Assembly (NCBI GenBank): GCA_933228675.1
Contig: OW121740.1
Span: forward strand, 126,245,630-126,309,629
Source of the DNA: Stomorhina lunata
Lineage: Eukaryota > Arthropoda > Insecta > Diptera > Rhiniidae
DNA length: 64,000 nucleotides
Direction of reading: 5' to 3'
Shown here in pieces: positions 1-10,173 of the stretch. The notes below the pieces were generated by a model. That model saw only the letters and a program-made list of their open reading frames with translations, had not been told where the DNA came from and ran no database searches. Numbering within the stretch: position 1 is the first letter of the stretch; every line of letters starts with the position of its first letter. Both the position numbers and the translations under genes were made by a program.

Positions 1-526
1 AAAGCGAATTGTTTAGAAAAGCTTAAACAAATCTTGCAAAATGTGTGCAGTCATAACATAAACATGCAAATGATCCAAATATGAGTGTTTTTTATGTTGT
101 TTTAATCAGTTTGATTGTCAAAAAACAGCTACAAAGTGTCTACAAAGCTACAGATTTAAATAACAAAAACAAATAATGCAAAATGTGCGCAGTTACTATC
201 TAATAATCAAATCATCCGAATATGACTATTTTTTATGTTGTTTTTTTCAAAGGGAGCTATTTGTGATTTATACATTACATAGTATAGAAGGAGTCAGAAA
301 ATACTCTTTCTAAAGAATTGAAATGAATGGTAGATGACTCAAAAACAAATCGAAAGTGAATAGAAAACGTTGCAAATATGATCGCAAAAAAAATCAAAAT
401 TAATTTAAAAATGATTCCCAGATGATTGCAGGAAAGTTGTAAAGTATTTAGTCAAGTATTTAGTCAAAAAATACTATTTCTGTTTCATTTCTGCCTTGAA
501 AGCGATATTATAAGTTATCATTTTAC
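1..526. other. AT-rich sequence without a gene; two-copy direct repeat
   Basis: No coding signal is visible. A block starting GCAAAATGTGTGCAGT at about 36 recurs as GCAAAATGTGCGCAGT at about 178, followed in both cases by a similar stretch ending in TTTTTTATGTTGTTTT, so there are two tandem copies about 143 bp apart. The rest is unremarkable. Confidence 0.5.
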
Positions 527-645
527 AAACAAGTAAGAAAGTCGGTCCAGCCCGATCATACGATACCCTTCAGCACTAAGGTCAAAGGTGTTCTTTTTCC
601 TGTATAAAGACAAATTGTTAAATTTGCAACAATCGTGTACTATTT
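527..645 (+). repeat. R1 interspersed repeat, 5' end fragment
   Basis: Starts AAACAAGTAAGAAAG and continues through the R1 blocks GATACCCTTCAGCACT and GTGTTCTTTTTCCTGTATAAAGACAAA, then loses similarity near 640. It has lost the CTATAG segment before the 5' hairpin. Only the first ~110 bp of the roughly 0.75-kb family is present. Confidence 0.75.
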
Positions 646-1712
646 AGAGGCGTGAATCACCAAGGAATCAGACCATGTAAGGCGGAGCAGATCATGTCAT
701 GAAGAGAGAGATAGCAGCTTCTGATCAATATTTTTTCTATTATACCTATTAATGATTTTTGCCAATCGTTAAAACGACTAACGAAGTGATTCTGAGTCGA
801 TGCTATATTCATTTTTTGTACATACTTGTTAACTTTTAATATTTGACAGGAGTTTTTATATACCATTTTTTAAAGCAATTCAATAGTTGACATTAAAATT
901 TGACATTCAGCATTAAGTTTGTTCCAGTATTTTAACGAAACAACCCAAAACAGTCCGAATTTGTCAGAAATTACCCAAAAAACAACAATTTGTATTGAAA
1001 ATTTTAAACGGGAACAACTTTGGGTAAGTTTCGTTAGAGTACGGGAACAAACATAATAGGTCTGTTTCTTTACTTTCTGGGTGAGTTCCTGCAAATGAGA
1101 GTAATTTAGAAGTTACTCTCCCAAATAGCAAAACTAACATAGAAGTACGGGAACACGAAACACCTAAATTTAAGTCCACAATTGATCTAACTTGAAAAAT
1201 ATCCAAAGAAATGTTTTTAAACCTGTTAAAAACATTTCAGTTCTTCTGTATTTTATTTTTTATAACAATTTTTCAGAATATTTGTTTGTTTTTTATTCAT
1301 AAATATTTTTTTGAAAATTTTTAAATGTTTGTCAGGAAAAATTTTTCTGGCAAAAACATGTAAATTATTGTAAGGAGAAAATTTTAGAATTTTTTCAAAT
1401 TCGTTTTCAATTACAGTTTTTTTTAGTACAGGAACACTTAATTGTAATTTCTGATTAAAACTTGTACAATATTGTACAGTATAGGGAGTTCTGGAACACA
1501 GCTATTATTCATCTTCATGTCAAAATTAATTGGCATTTCGAAAATGGTATTTTATTAGAATAAAAGTTATGAAGAATCTGAAAATCTGCTAATTCAAGAT
1601 AATGATGCTGACATAAATCGTCTGTATCTCGCTTTACATGTATCTAGTTATCTGGCTAAATCTATTGTAGGGTATGTTTATGTTAAAACAAAAAAAAAAA
1701 AAAAAAAAAAAC
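646..1712. other. No gene seen; inverted repeat and poly-A run
   Basis: Two arms, about 917-949 and 1018-1052, are inverted copies of one another (GTTTGTTCCAGTATTTTAACG against a right arm ending GTTAGAGTACGGGAACAAAC). They enclose about 70 bp and resemble a small foldback element. Further GGAACA-containing segments lie near 1150, 1430 and 1490. A long poly-A run lies just before the R1 copy at 1713. The short open frames here overlap the inverted repeat and are not convincing genes. Confidence 0.4.
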
Positions 1713-2505
1713 AACAAATAAGAAAGTGCTATAGTCGGTCAAGCCCGACCATACGATACCTTTCACCACTAAGGTCAAAAGTGTTTTTTTTCCTGTATGA
1801 AGACAAATATTTGCTAAATTTTGCCGTCATCCAAACATATTCTCAAAACTTATACATTTAAGCTGTTTCCGCCATTTGGACTTATATGAGAGTTAGTGTC
1901 AAATGTGGACCGATTTCAACGAAATTTGGTACAGTGATTTAAGTTTGCATGAGCAGAAATTTGGCAAATTGATTACAGTTGTTACAAAAATTATATTTGC
2001 AAAAAATGAACTAAAAATTCTCATAATCTTCGGATTTACGAGCGTTTTAGTGAATTTTGTCCCATTTAGTGCGTTTTGAGAAAGGAGTTTGTATGGGAGC
2101 TATGATCAAATGTGGTACAGTGATTTAAGTTTGCATGAGCAGTATTTTTTGTAAATATTATGAAAAAATATTGATTTTTGTGGCCAATATATCGATTCCG
2201 GGAAGTGGGACCTATGGGAGGTACCATAAATAATGGACCGATTTTGATGAATAGCCATGGTCCCATTATCAAAAAAAAAAAAAATGATCTGTGCCAAATT
2301 TCATCAAATTATCTTTAGAATTGTGACCTGTAGTTTGATTACAATGTTTACATGGGGGTCCAGCAAGCCAGCCAGCCAGACGGACGGACGGTCATCGCTA
2401 AATCGACTCAGAAAGTGATTCTAGAAGGTGGGTCTAAGACAAATATTTCTATGCGTTACATACATCAGCACAAACTTATAATACCCTTTCCACTTATGGT
2501 ATAAA
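1713..2505 (+). repeat. R1 interspersed repeat, near full length
   Basis: Begins AACAAATAAGAAAGTGCTAT, then a hairpin-forming GTCGGTCAAGCCCGAC, then the R1 blocks in order: AAATGTGGACCGATTTC, GGGACCTATGGGAGGTACC, a GCCAGCCAGACGGACGGACG stretch, GACTCAGAAAGTGATTCTA, and ATACCCTTTCCACTTATGG. The 3' stem-loop of the family is incomplete here because the final GTGGTGAAGGG is missing. Confidence 0.85.
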
Positions 2506-3797
2506 AAAACTTTTAGTGAAACATACGACCAACTGAACGACTAACAGATATTTTTCATTATTTAAAATAAAAAGCCTAGAAAAAATATAGGAAAATGACA
2601 ACAGACTAAAATATAAATATCCGACAGACTAGGCTTATAAAAGTCTACAAAGTATTAAATATGACTACATACAATGTATCTGTACCTACAAAGACTTAAG
2701 GTTCATTATCATTCACATCACCATTATCACCAACTTCTTGTTCCTCTAACCAGCTTCAAACATCATCCACTACTCCAGAGTCATTCTCGTTCTCGTCGTC
2801 AATGTTAAAGTCATTGTGAATAGATGGAATGGTTCTTTGTAGTCATTCGTTTCGTTTGTGAGTCTTTGATAAAGAGTTTGGCATTGGCAATGGCACAACT
2901 GACTTTGACTGCTTCCACACATCTTGTGATACTCCTAGGATTCCTGGTAGTTGAAGAGCAGGATGAACAAGAAATGAAAAATACAGAAGAAAAGAAAACT
3001 GAACTGGATACTAGAAAAGAAGCCAATGGTAATACTACAACTAAAGGAAGAAAATAGTTGTAGGTAGATTCATATGTAAGTGTATATTGAGGTTCAAGAT
3101 GAAATCCATGTCTAGGCTGTTGGAGTAGTTTCAGTCTGGAATACAAACAGTTAAGTTTCTTTTCTCTTTTTTAATTTCTTTTATTTAATAGCAGAATATT
3201 TTCTTTTGCGTTTATTATGTTCAGCCTATTACGGATTCGTTAAGGCATATTTTTGCTATAAATCGTATTTTTTATTGAAAGTTGTAAAAAAAGATCGTTA
3301 GTTTAAAAGCGGAATTAATTTGTATTCAATAAAAGGTCTACATATTGAAAAATTTTGAGCTGATCTTTTTAATATCATAAATAATGAAAAAAGTAGTGGG
3401 ACTTAGAAGTTACTTAGGAAAGGTTTTTAGTATCAAAAATTATTACAGAGTTCAAACTAATAGACCTAAATATGGCGTTATAATTACAACAGACTCTTCT
3501 TTAATGCTTTTGAAAATGTTTAAATTTCAATGAAGTTTTCATATTACTCTGAACTTTGCTTCCTTAAAAGGTAAATTAATTACATTGTTTTAGGGGAAAA
3601 ATCTTCGGCTCTTAGCGGCTAAACACGGTTTTGTAAGAAATATGAATCCGACTCGACAAAAACTTAAGCTCTTGGTCGGTTTTAGACGAGGAAGAATTTT
3701 GTTGATTGAAGTTTTAAGCTATGATTATTATACTAAACAGAAATGGACTAATCGCGAATTATGTATTAAAAAAATGCAATCAGTGACTCCTGCAATG
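2506..3797. other. Unassigned sequence with small open frames
   Basis: A 77-codon frame (+, 2824-3057) and an overlapping 111-codon frame (-, 2811-3146) are open, but neither shows a recognisable domain. In a third reading, on the minus strand between about 2830 and 2695, an acidic stretch (DDENENDSG, then EEQEVGDNGD) is interrupted by stops. It might be the worn C-terminus of a transposon protein. I assign no function. From about 3640 the sequence leads into the retroelement relic that follows. Confidence 0.3.
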
Positions 3798-4785
3798 GGA
3801 AGAAGAAGCTCTGCCAATCTCCTGAAATGAAGGTATACTAGTCAAAATACCAAAAAAGGGTGACTCCAAAGACTTTAATATCTACAATAACTAACACTTC
3901 TTCCAATACTAAGCAAAATACTAAGTCGAGTAAATAGAAAATCCTATGCAGTTTCCTTTACACTCCGCGAAAATCAGTTTGAGTTCAGAGAGAATTGATC
4001 CTGTGCTGACCTAATCAACACAGTAAGAATAATACTATATATACCTAGCGTTTATCGACTTTAGTAAGACTTCGACAGTGGCAATAGGAGCTATATATGG
4101 AGAAAATCTAGAAAATCTTAACATGCCAACGAAAATTCTGAACTTATTTTGGGTAATTTTAATTTTTTAAATGTCGAGTCCTACTCAAAGGTAAATTGTC
4201 AAGTTTATTCGAAGTTACTACTGGAGTAAGACAAGAATGTATCTTAGCACCTATACTTTTTATCCATTCATTCACTTCTGAATGGTAGACACGGTGTCCA
4301 ATGTACATTCTTTAAACAATTCGAGAACTTGGAACATGCTGATGACGTATGTCTTTTAACCCAAAGCTCAGGTCACCTTCAAGAAAACACTTACGCTTTG
4401 AATCTCGGGCATCTGGGCTGAGGCTATGCCTTGAGGCTATGACGCAAGTCCATCGACTCACATCAATGTGGACGACAAGAATGTGTAGTTACCTTTAAGT
4501 ATCTTTGAAGTTTGTCTAATAAGGCGAAATCTGCATTCGGCATTCTTCGAGCTATTTGGAAATCTCGGCAAATATCAACAACATCTAAGTAACGAATATA
4601 CAACTCCAATGTCAGGGCAGGGAAGCGGCCGTCATGTTGGTGCTTCTGCTGGAACGTGGAGAAAGTCAATTGATGCTGAGTTGCAAGCAGCAAACTATTC
4701 ATGAAATGACGTATTGGTAACATCTAGCATTAGAGTTATATATAAAAGAATGGTTGAGGCCCTATGCTCCACTGGGAGTCGAGGA
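3798..4785 (+). pseudogene. RTE-like non-LTR retrotransposon, decayed reverse transcriptase and 3' end
   Basis: Frames read across stops give reverse-transcriptase hallmarks in the right order: WEEEALPIS and GILVKIPKKGD near 3800-3870, TTGVRQECILAPILF near 4220-4260 (domain 4 of non-LTR RTs), HADDVCLL near 4336-4360 (the YADD box with Y changed to H), VDDKNV and FKYL near 4470-4505, and KAKSAFGILRAIWKSRQ near 4520-4570. The block GAGGCCCTATGCTCCACTGG at about 4753 recurs at about 42454 behind another relic of the same type, so it marks the element's 3' end. There are many stops and frameshifts, so it is long dead. The family call rests on motif style; RTE-like is more likely than Jockey. Confidence 0.65.
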
Positions 4786-4799
4786 TACCTGAAGAAGAA

Positions 4800-5125
4800 G
4801 ACTCCTGCCTAAATTTGAACAAACTGCTGTTAATAGCAAACTTGATTATTTGAAGAACTGTAAGATGTGGACCACTGTTAGATCCGTCTCGAACGGCTCT
4901 TGTGGCGCTTGACTTATCAAAAGCCTTTGTCACCGTTTTGCAGGACGTCCTGCCGTCCACAATGCTAACAAATTTGAAGAGCATAGTAAATTATCTTAGT
5001 GGTCGTCAGTCGTTTGTAGAGTTATCTCAATATCGTCAACAATTTCTTCACTGAACGTAACCTGAAGATACAGCCAACTAAATATTCAGCGACTCTATTT
5101 ACCACTTGGACAAAATAAGTAACTC
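4800..5125 (+). pseudogene. Jockey/I-type non-LTR retrotransposon RT fragment
   Basis: The plus strand encodes RTALVALDLSKAFVTVLQD (4890-4950), matching the 'ALDLSKAFDTV' box of non-LTR RTs, then YLSGRQSFVEL (about 4991-5025). After a jump it reads ERNLKIQPTKYSATLFTTW (about 5056-5112). In relatives a long stretch containing the catalytic YADD lies between these, so an internal deletion is inferred. It abuts an opposite-strand fragment of a similar element. Confidence 0.6.
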
Positions 5126-5149
5126 TACTGCTTAGTGTTGTTGTTACAC

Positions 5150-5905
5150 CGTGACCATTAATGTTCTCCAAAACTAGGCGACTTCTCTAAATCCAGTCCT
5201 TAATGAAGTTCCACATCAATAGGGTTGGTCCAAATCAATCATGAGCTTGCTGTTCATTGAAAGTGGTGTTGGGTTTTATGAGACTTTCTCCACAAGCGGG
5301 ATACGTGTTGGGCATTGTAGGATTAATTCTGGACCAGTACGAATTAAGTCGACTACAGTATCCTGAATTTAGTTGTGCCATTAATACCCTAGTAATTCTT
5401 GGAGGCTTATCTCTTCTTTTACAGTAAGTGGGGGTCGGCCATCAAGTACAACCTTCTATTGGTAACTAGCTAATGTTGATGTTATCATACTTTTGTGAAT
5501 GTCTTCCACAGCTGCTTTGTATGAGGTGATATTGAGTATCATCTAATATCATTCTCATAGTAACGAAGGTCCTTCCTAGCTTATCGTAGAGAGGTATCTT
5601 GTTCCCTTAGATGGTGTTTCGGATGATCTCTCCTATGACATCCCAGAAGGAATTGCTTAGTTAGCATTTGGCTATGCTCCTTAAGTGGTAGGAACTTTGT
5701 ATCCTGATGTAGATTTTTAGGTAGCCTGTTTTGAGTCGGATTTTCGTCGGTATTCTTACATCTTCGACTAAGATATTCAGTTCCATATAATGAAGAGCAG
5801 TGAAAAAGTTATTGCCCCTTATCTTCGGGTGGCGCCAGCAGTTTAAATAAGATCGGGGAGAGAACTCCACCCTTTTGGGATATAATCGGAGAAATTATCC
5901 AAACT
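5150..5905 (-). pseudogene. Non-LTR retrotransposon fragment (RT piece plus C-terminal domain)
   Basis: On the minus strand, reading from 5880 down, the frame gives KGGVLSPILFKLL (the QGGVLSP box), then after a deletion DTKFLPLKEHSQMLTKQFL followed by LGCHRRDHPKHHL. It continues with stops through SYKAAVEDIHKSMITSTLASYQ-like and GRPPLTVKEE-like segments. This matches the C-terminal region of insect proteins usually annotated as 'mobile element jockey' polymerases. Several stops and frameshifts show it is dead. It faces the fragment at 4800-5125, and the two meet around 5125-5150. Confidence 0.6.
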
Positions 5906-6644
5906 TTAACATCACAAAGCTGGAGTGTTCCCAAGACATGTCAGCCGTACCGCCTATTTTAGCACTTTTTTGTATACGGTTCATATTGCGGTTGAACAAC
6001 TCAATATCTCGGTTCAATATCTCAATTTAACTTTATCTGATTCAAAAGGGTAGGCAAATTTTTTGGCTAATTTTATTTAATTGAGATTAAAGTAAAGCTG
6101 AAATATGGGAATTAACAATAGAATATGACTTTGGGCAAATGTCCACCCCTAGCACAACGATAGCCGTCTATTTTTGATATAATTTCTTCATTCTTGAACC
6201 TTTTTTTGGGAATAATACATTTTAAATTTTAATAACTTTTCGGAAAACCCTCGTATGTTTTGTTGTCTTAAAAGAGAAACAAGATCAGCTTCATTCATTT
6301 ATGATCACTTCCCTTATGCCACACAAATCTACAGACCTACTATGTTTTTGTATCTATCTTCATATAAGTAAATACGCTCATATATTTAAAAGATAAAATA
6401 TCTGGTGTCTTTTTTTTTCTGAAATAAAACAGCAAAAAAAACTAAAATTATATGTTAACTGTCAATAAATACTGAGACGTTTAATATTTACTCGCAAGTA
6501 TTAAACAGATTCCCACATTTGACCCCATTTTTAAAGATTTTACTCTATAATAAAAATACAACATAAATATTATTACATTCATCCGTTCAAAACGAAAGAA
6601 AGACAGACAAACAGAATATTTGATTATCTTTACAGACTATGTTT
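5906..6644. other. No gene or recognised repeat
   Basis: AT-rich sequence with short poly-T runs. I see no conserved coding signal and no similarity to the other repeat families in this window. Confidence 0.5.
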
Positions 6645-7412
6645 TTATACCCTTCACCACCATAGGTGGAAAGGGTATTATAAGTTTGTGCTGATGTTTG
6701 TAACGCATAGAAATATTTGTCTTAGACCCACCTTTTAGTATACCAATAGGCTTAGAATCACTTTCTGAGTCGATTTAGCGATGCCCGTCCGTCCGTCCGA
6801 CTGGCTGGCTGGACCCCCATGTAAACCTTGAAATCAAACTACAGGTCGCAATTCTAAAGATAATTTGATGAAATGGCTATTGAAATTGGTCAAAATCGGT
6901 CCATTATTTATGGTACCTCCCATAGGTCCCACTTCCCGGAATTGCTATATTGGCCACAAATATCAATATTTTTTCATGAAATTTAAAACAAATACTGCTT
7001 CTGTCAACTAAAATCACTGTACCAAATTTCGTTGAAATCGGTCCACATTTGACCATAGCTCCCATACAAATTCTTCTTTAAAAACGCACTAAATGAGACA
7101 AAAAAACACTAAAACGCTCGTAAATCTAAAGATAATAGAAATTTTGAGTCTATTTTTTGCATACATAATTTTTGTAACAACTGTAATCAATCTGCCAAAT
7201 TTCGAGATAATCGGTCCACATTTGACCCTAGCTCTCATATAAGTCCAAATGGCGGAAACAGGTTGAATATATAAGTTTTGAAAAAATGTTTGTATGATGG
7301 CAAAATTTAGCAAATATTTGTCTTTACACAGGAAAAATAACACCTTTGACCTTAGTGGTGAAGGGTATCGTATGGTCGGCTTGACCGACTATAGCGCTTT
7401 CTTACTTGTTTT
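6645..7412 (-). repeat. R1 interspersed repeat, near full length
   Basis: Reverse orientation. The plus strand starts ATACCCTTCACCACCATAGG, which is the family's 3' stem-loop seen in reverse, and ends CTATAGCGCTTTCTTACTTG at about 7409, the 5' terminus in reverse. All internal blocks are present. Compared with other copies it lacks a short segment around 6870. Confidence 0.9.
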
Positions 7413-7876
7413 TTATAAATACGAACTTTAAGTTCCATTTCCTCATTTTATTTCATTTTCTTTTCCAGGCTTTTGAGGTTTTAGTTAAGTTTTAATTTGT
7501 AAAAATTTCAATGTGTGTTTCCTACAAGAGTTGTTGGTTTGTTGCTTGGACAGATCAGCCTAGTTTCGATTTTTTTATCTTTGCTTTAATCCATATTTAT
7601 ATCTATTTTTGTTAAAGGTAGTTGTGTTTTGTATTTATAAACACCGAGTTTTTTGCGTTTTAGGAAGTCATGGAAAATATGAACTTGAATTAAATGGGTT
7701 GTCTTGACTGACTGTTTGGGAGTTCGAGATTACAAATCGAATTATGTCGATGAATAGTGAAAATATGGTTTGTTGGTTATTAATGGCTTTGGTAGAAAGA
7801 TTTGAAGATAATTTAGAGATTTATTGTAGATATTTAGACTAGAAAAAATTTTATTACAAAGTAGTAATGAATTATA
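7413..7876. other. No gene or recognised repeat
   Basis: Ordinary AT-rich fly non-coding sequence. No structure is visible beyond T-runs. Confidence 0.45.
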
Positions 7877-8123
7877 TCTGTGGCTTGGTGCCAAAAGGCC
7901 AATGTCGATTTTTTGCTGTTTTGAGTTGATTATTGCATTGGATCCCCTTCTTCAACCTCTTTTATTTGGCTCCAACAGCTTATCTATAACTTAACTTAGA
8001 ACAGATAAATAAGCGGTTTTCTGGGCAATATTACTACGAATTTATTTGGAAAACAAAAACCATAAATTCAATTTTCCCAAAACTACTTTTTTGACATTGG
8101 CCCTTTTAGCACCAAGCCACAGA
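7877..8123. mobile_element. TA-flanked MITE with ~30-bp terminal inverted repeats
   Basis: The left end TCTGTGGCTTGGTGCCAAAA is matched in inverse orientation at the right end, whose reverse complement reads TCTGTGGCTTGGTGCTAAAA. Similarity continues through a GGCCAATGTC segment. TA dinucleotides flank both ends, as expected for Tc1/mariner-type insertions. At about 247 bp and without an open frame, it is a non-autonomous MITE. Confidence 0.75.
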
Positions 8124-8154
8124 TATATACAATGAATTATATACGTGCTTTGCA

Positions 8155-8395
8155 AGTTTTGTTCAACCGTATAGATATCTGTGAAACATTGCTAGTCGAA
8201 GCTTGGTGGTGGTCACAAACGTCTGCCAAGCCCGGAATGACGGCGAATAATGTAATGGTGGGATTGGAAGAGAATTATGTTGTATGAAATTTTGGAACCA
8301 ATTGAAAAAATCGGTTAGAATTAGATAACAGAAAAGGTCTTGTGTTCTACCACGACAACGACAGCCTTAACACATTTCTGGTAAGGTTTTATGTA
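8155..8395 (+). pseudogene. Mariner transposase relic (mauritiana-type, DD34D lineage)
   Basis: Frames on the plus strand read RIDICETLL (8171-8197), then SQTSAKPGMTANNVM (8215-8259), then after a frameshift WDWKRIMLYEIL (8265-8300), then DNRKGLVFYHDN (about 8325-8362). In mauritiana-like mariners the matching segments are 'QTVAKPGLT..KVM', 'WWDWKG..YYELL' and 'NRKGVVFHQDNARPH'. The second catalytic aspartate (HQDN, here YHDN) is therefore still visible. The N-terminal DNA-binding part, the first catalytic aspartate and the C-terminus are absent. It is unrelated to the DD41D element at 10.2 kb. Confidence 0.65.
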
Positions 8396-8424
8396 TCCAC
8401 CATATGCCCGGACATTAATATGAT

Positions 8425-9270
8425 TCCCGGGGCGGGGTTATATGGAAGCTCTAACCATTTTCGGTACACATATCGAAAATACTTTTAAATAATTTTGTCT
8501 CTCTAGCACTTTTATCTGACGGACAGACGGACATAAATCCCCTTTTCTTTTTGTGTTTCCGTAAGTTTTTTTATATGGGAGCTATGGTCAAATGGTGACC
8601 GATTGTTACAAAATTTTGCACACTGGCATTGACATAAGACTTCTTGTGCTTAATTTAGTGGCCAAAGCTAGTACATTTTATCATTTATTGGCATTATATT
8701 TTAGGTGAAATTTAGGCTGTTTCTGTAAGTTTTTTGTATGGGAGCTATGGTTAAATGTGAACCGATTTCGATGAAATTGTTTGTGCTGCCTGGTACTTAT
8801 GTTAAACTTATATACAACAAATTTTATAATAGCTATTATAATTTGAGATTTATTAGCCAAAAAATCGATTAGCCTAAACGAGATTATATGGAAGCTAATG
8901 TAAACCGATTTTGCCCGATTTCAATACCAAAATTTTTCAAGAAATGAAGAATATTTATGCCAAATTTCAGTGACCCATATCCTTTCGTATGTAAATGTAA
9001 TGTAAACCGATTTTGCCCGATTTCAATACCAAAATTTTTCAAGAAATGAAGAATATTTATGCCAAATTTCAGTGACCCATATCCTTTCGTTAAGGGTTTA
9101 TCGTGCCGACAACAGACAGACATACGGACAGGCAGACGGACATCGCTTAATCGTCTTAGAATTTCACAAGGATTCAGAATATATATCGTTTTTAGTTTTT
9201 GAGCCAATATTAAGGAAATTACAAACGGAATGACAGTTTCAATATACCCCCCATTCTTTTTGATGGTGGG
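8425..9270 (+). repeat. R2 interspersed repeat, 3' part
   Basis: It shares, in order, GATTCCCGGGGCGGGGTTAT, ATATCGAAAATACTTTTAAA, GGTGACCGATTGTTACAAAA, TTTTGCACACTGGC and GGGAGCTATGGTTAAATGTG with the minus-strand copy at 16.3-17.4 kb. It ends in a potential stem ATACCCCCCAT...ATGGTGGGTAT (about 9232-9270). A block GACAGACAGACATACGGACA resembles one in R1. Confidence 0.75.
8899..9102. repeat. 102-bp tandem duplication inside the R2 copy
   Basis: A segment starting TAAACCGATTTTGCCCGATT at 8901 is repeated, almost without change, starting at 9003. The unit length of 102 bp is divisible by three, which is why an open minus-strand frame shows a duplicated peptide. The near identity implies the duplication is recent compared with R2 divergence. 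Confidence 0.85.
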
Positions 9271-10173
9271 TATAATAACTTCTCGTGTATTCGGTGTTGG
9301 TACCAGAGTTTCTCGAAAAGCCTAGGAAATTTCTCTAAACAATAGGTCTATGCTTAGAGAAATTTCAATTTTGCTAGGCTTTTCAGGTTCAAAATTTAAG
9401 TTCATTCAAAACTTGCAGCACTTAAAATCGGTATAAGAAGTTGCAGACTTATTTCCATTAAATTTTTTCACCATCCCACTGTGCTATATGATAAAATACC
9501 AAAAAATACCGTGTCTGATAGTTTTTCCCCAAATCATGAACTTTTTTATGTTCCCCAAAGATTTGGGCCTTGGTGACATTTTCCCCAAAACGTTATCGTT
9601 TTTCAGGCTCATATCTTGCAAACCCTTTGAAATATTGATTTACTCACTAAGACAAAGTTGTATCTCTTATCATATTTACTAATATATAAAACATTTAAAA
9701 TCAAAAAAAAAAACTTCATCTTCAAGACCAAAATCGCTAAAATCTTTCAAAAATTCTATTTTTACTTTTTTCATTGTTCAGGTTAATAGGTAGCAAACCG
9801 TTCAACATATAAGGAAACACTCAACTATAACGATGTACTTAAGATCTCAATAAAGAACTTTGTAGAAGATATGAACTTCCAAGGAAAACTGGGAGACATG
9901 GGTCTTTTTTTTTTTGTCTTTTATTATGGTTTAAGTTTTTGGCCGATCGTGCATTCGATATTAAACTGATAATCTTTTAAAAAATACTGACATATAGCCG
10001 ACAGTTTAGGAAATAAAACCGAGGAAAACGTTTTTAAACATCTGGAACCGTTTTGTATTAAGAAATTTTTTAAAATCTGAAAATCGGAAAAAAATTATTA
10101 TTTTTTTTAAGATCGTATCAATTTTTCACTTTTTACTAAGAAGCTTTTATTAATGTTATTGTTTTATTACATA
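9271..10173. other. No gene; short hairpin
   Basis: Arms 9315-9338 (GAAAAGCCTAGGAAATTTCT and on) and 9354-9384 are inverted copies with a seven-base bulge in the right arm and a short loop. This may be a MITE remnant. The 64-codon frame at 9488-9682 has no recognisable features. Confidence 0.45.

Noticed and set aside
2811..3146. Overlapping 77- and 111-codon frames on opposite strands
   Set aside because: No domain, signal or conserved composition supports either; kept only as unassigned sequence.
7089..7343. 84-codon minus frame with homologues at 20997 and 44023
   Set aside because: All are the same stretch of the R1 repeat; the peptide is conserved only because the DNA is, and other R1 copies break the frame.
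8884..9207. 107-codon minus frame with an internally duplicated peptide
   Set aside because: It is produced by the 102-bp tandem duplication inside R2, not by a gene.
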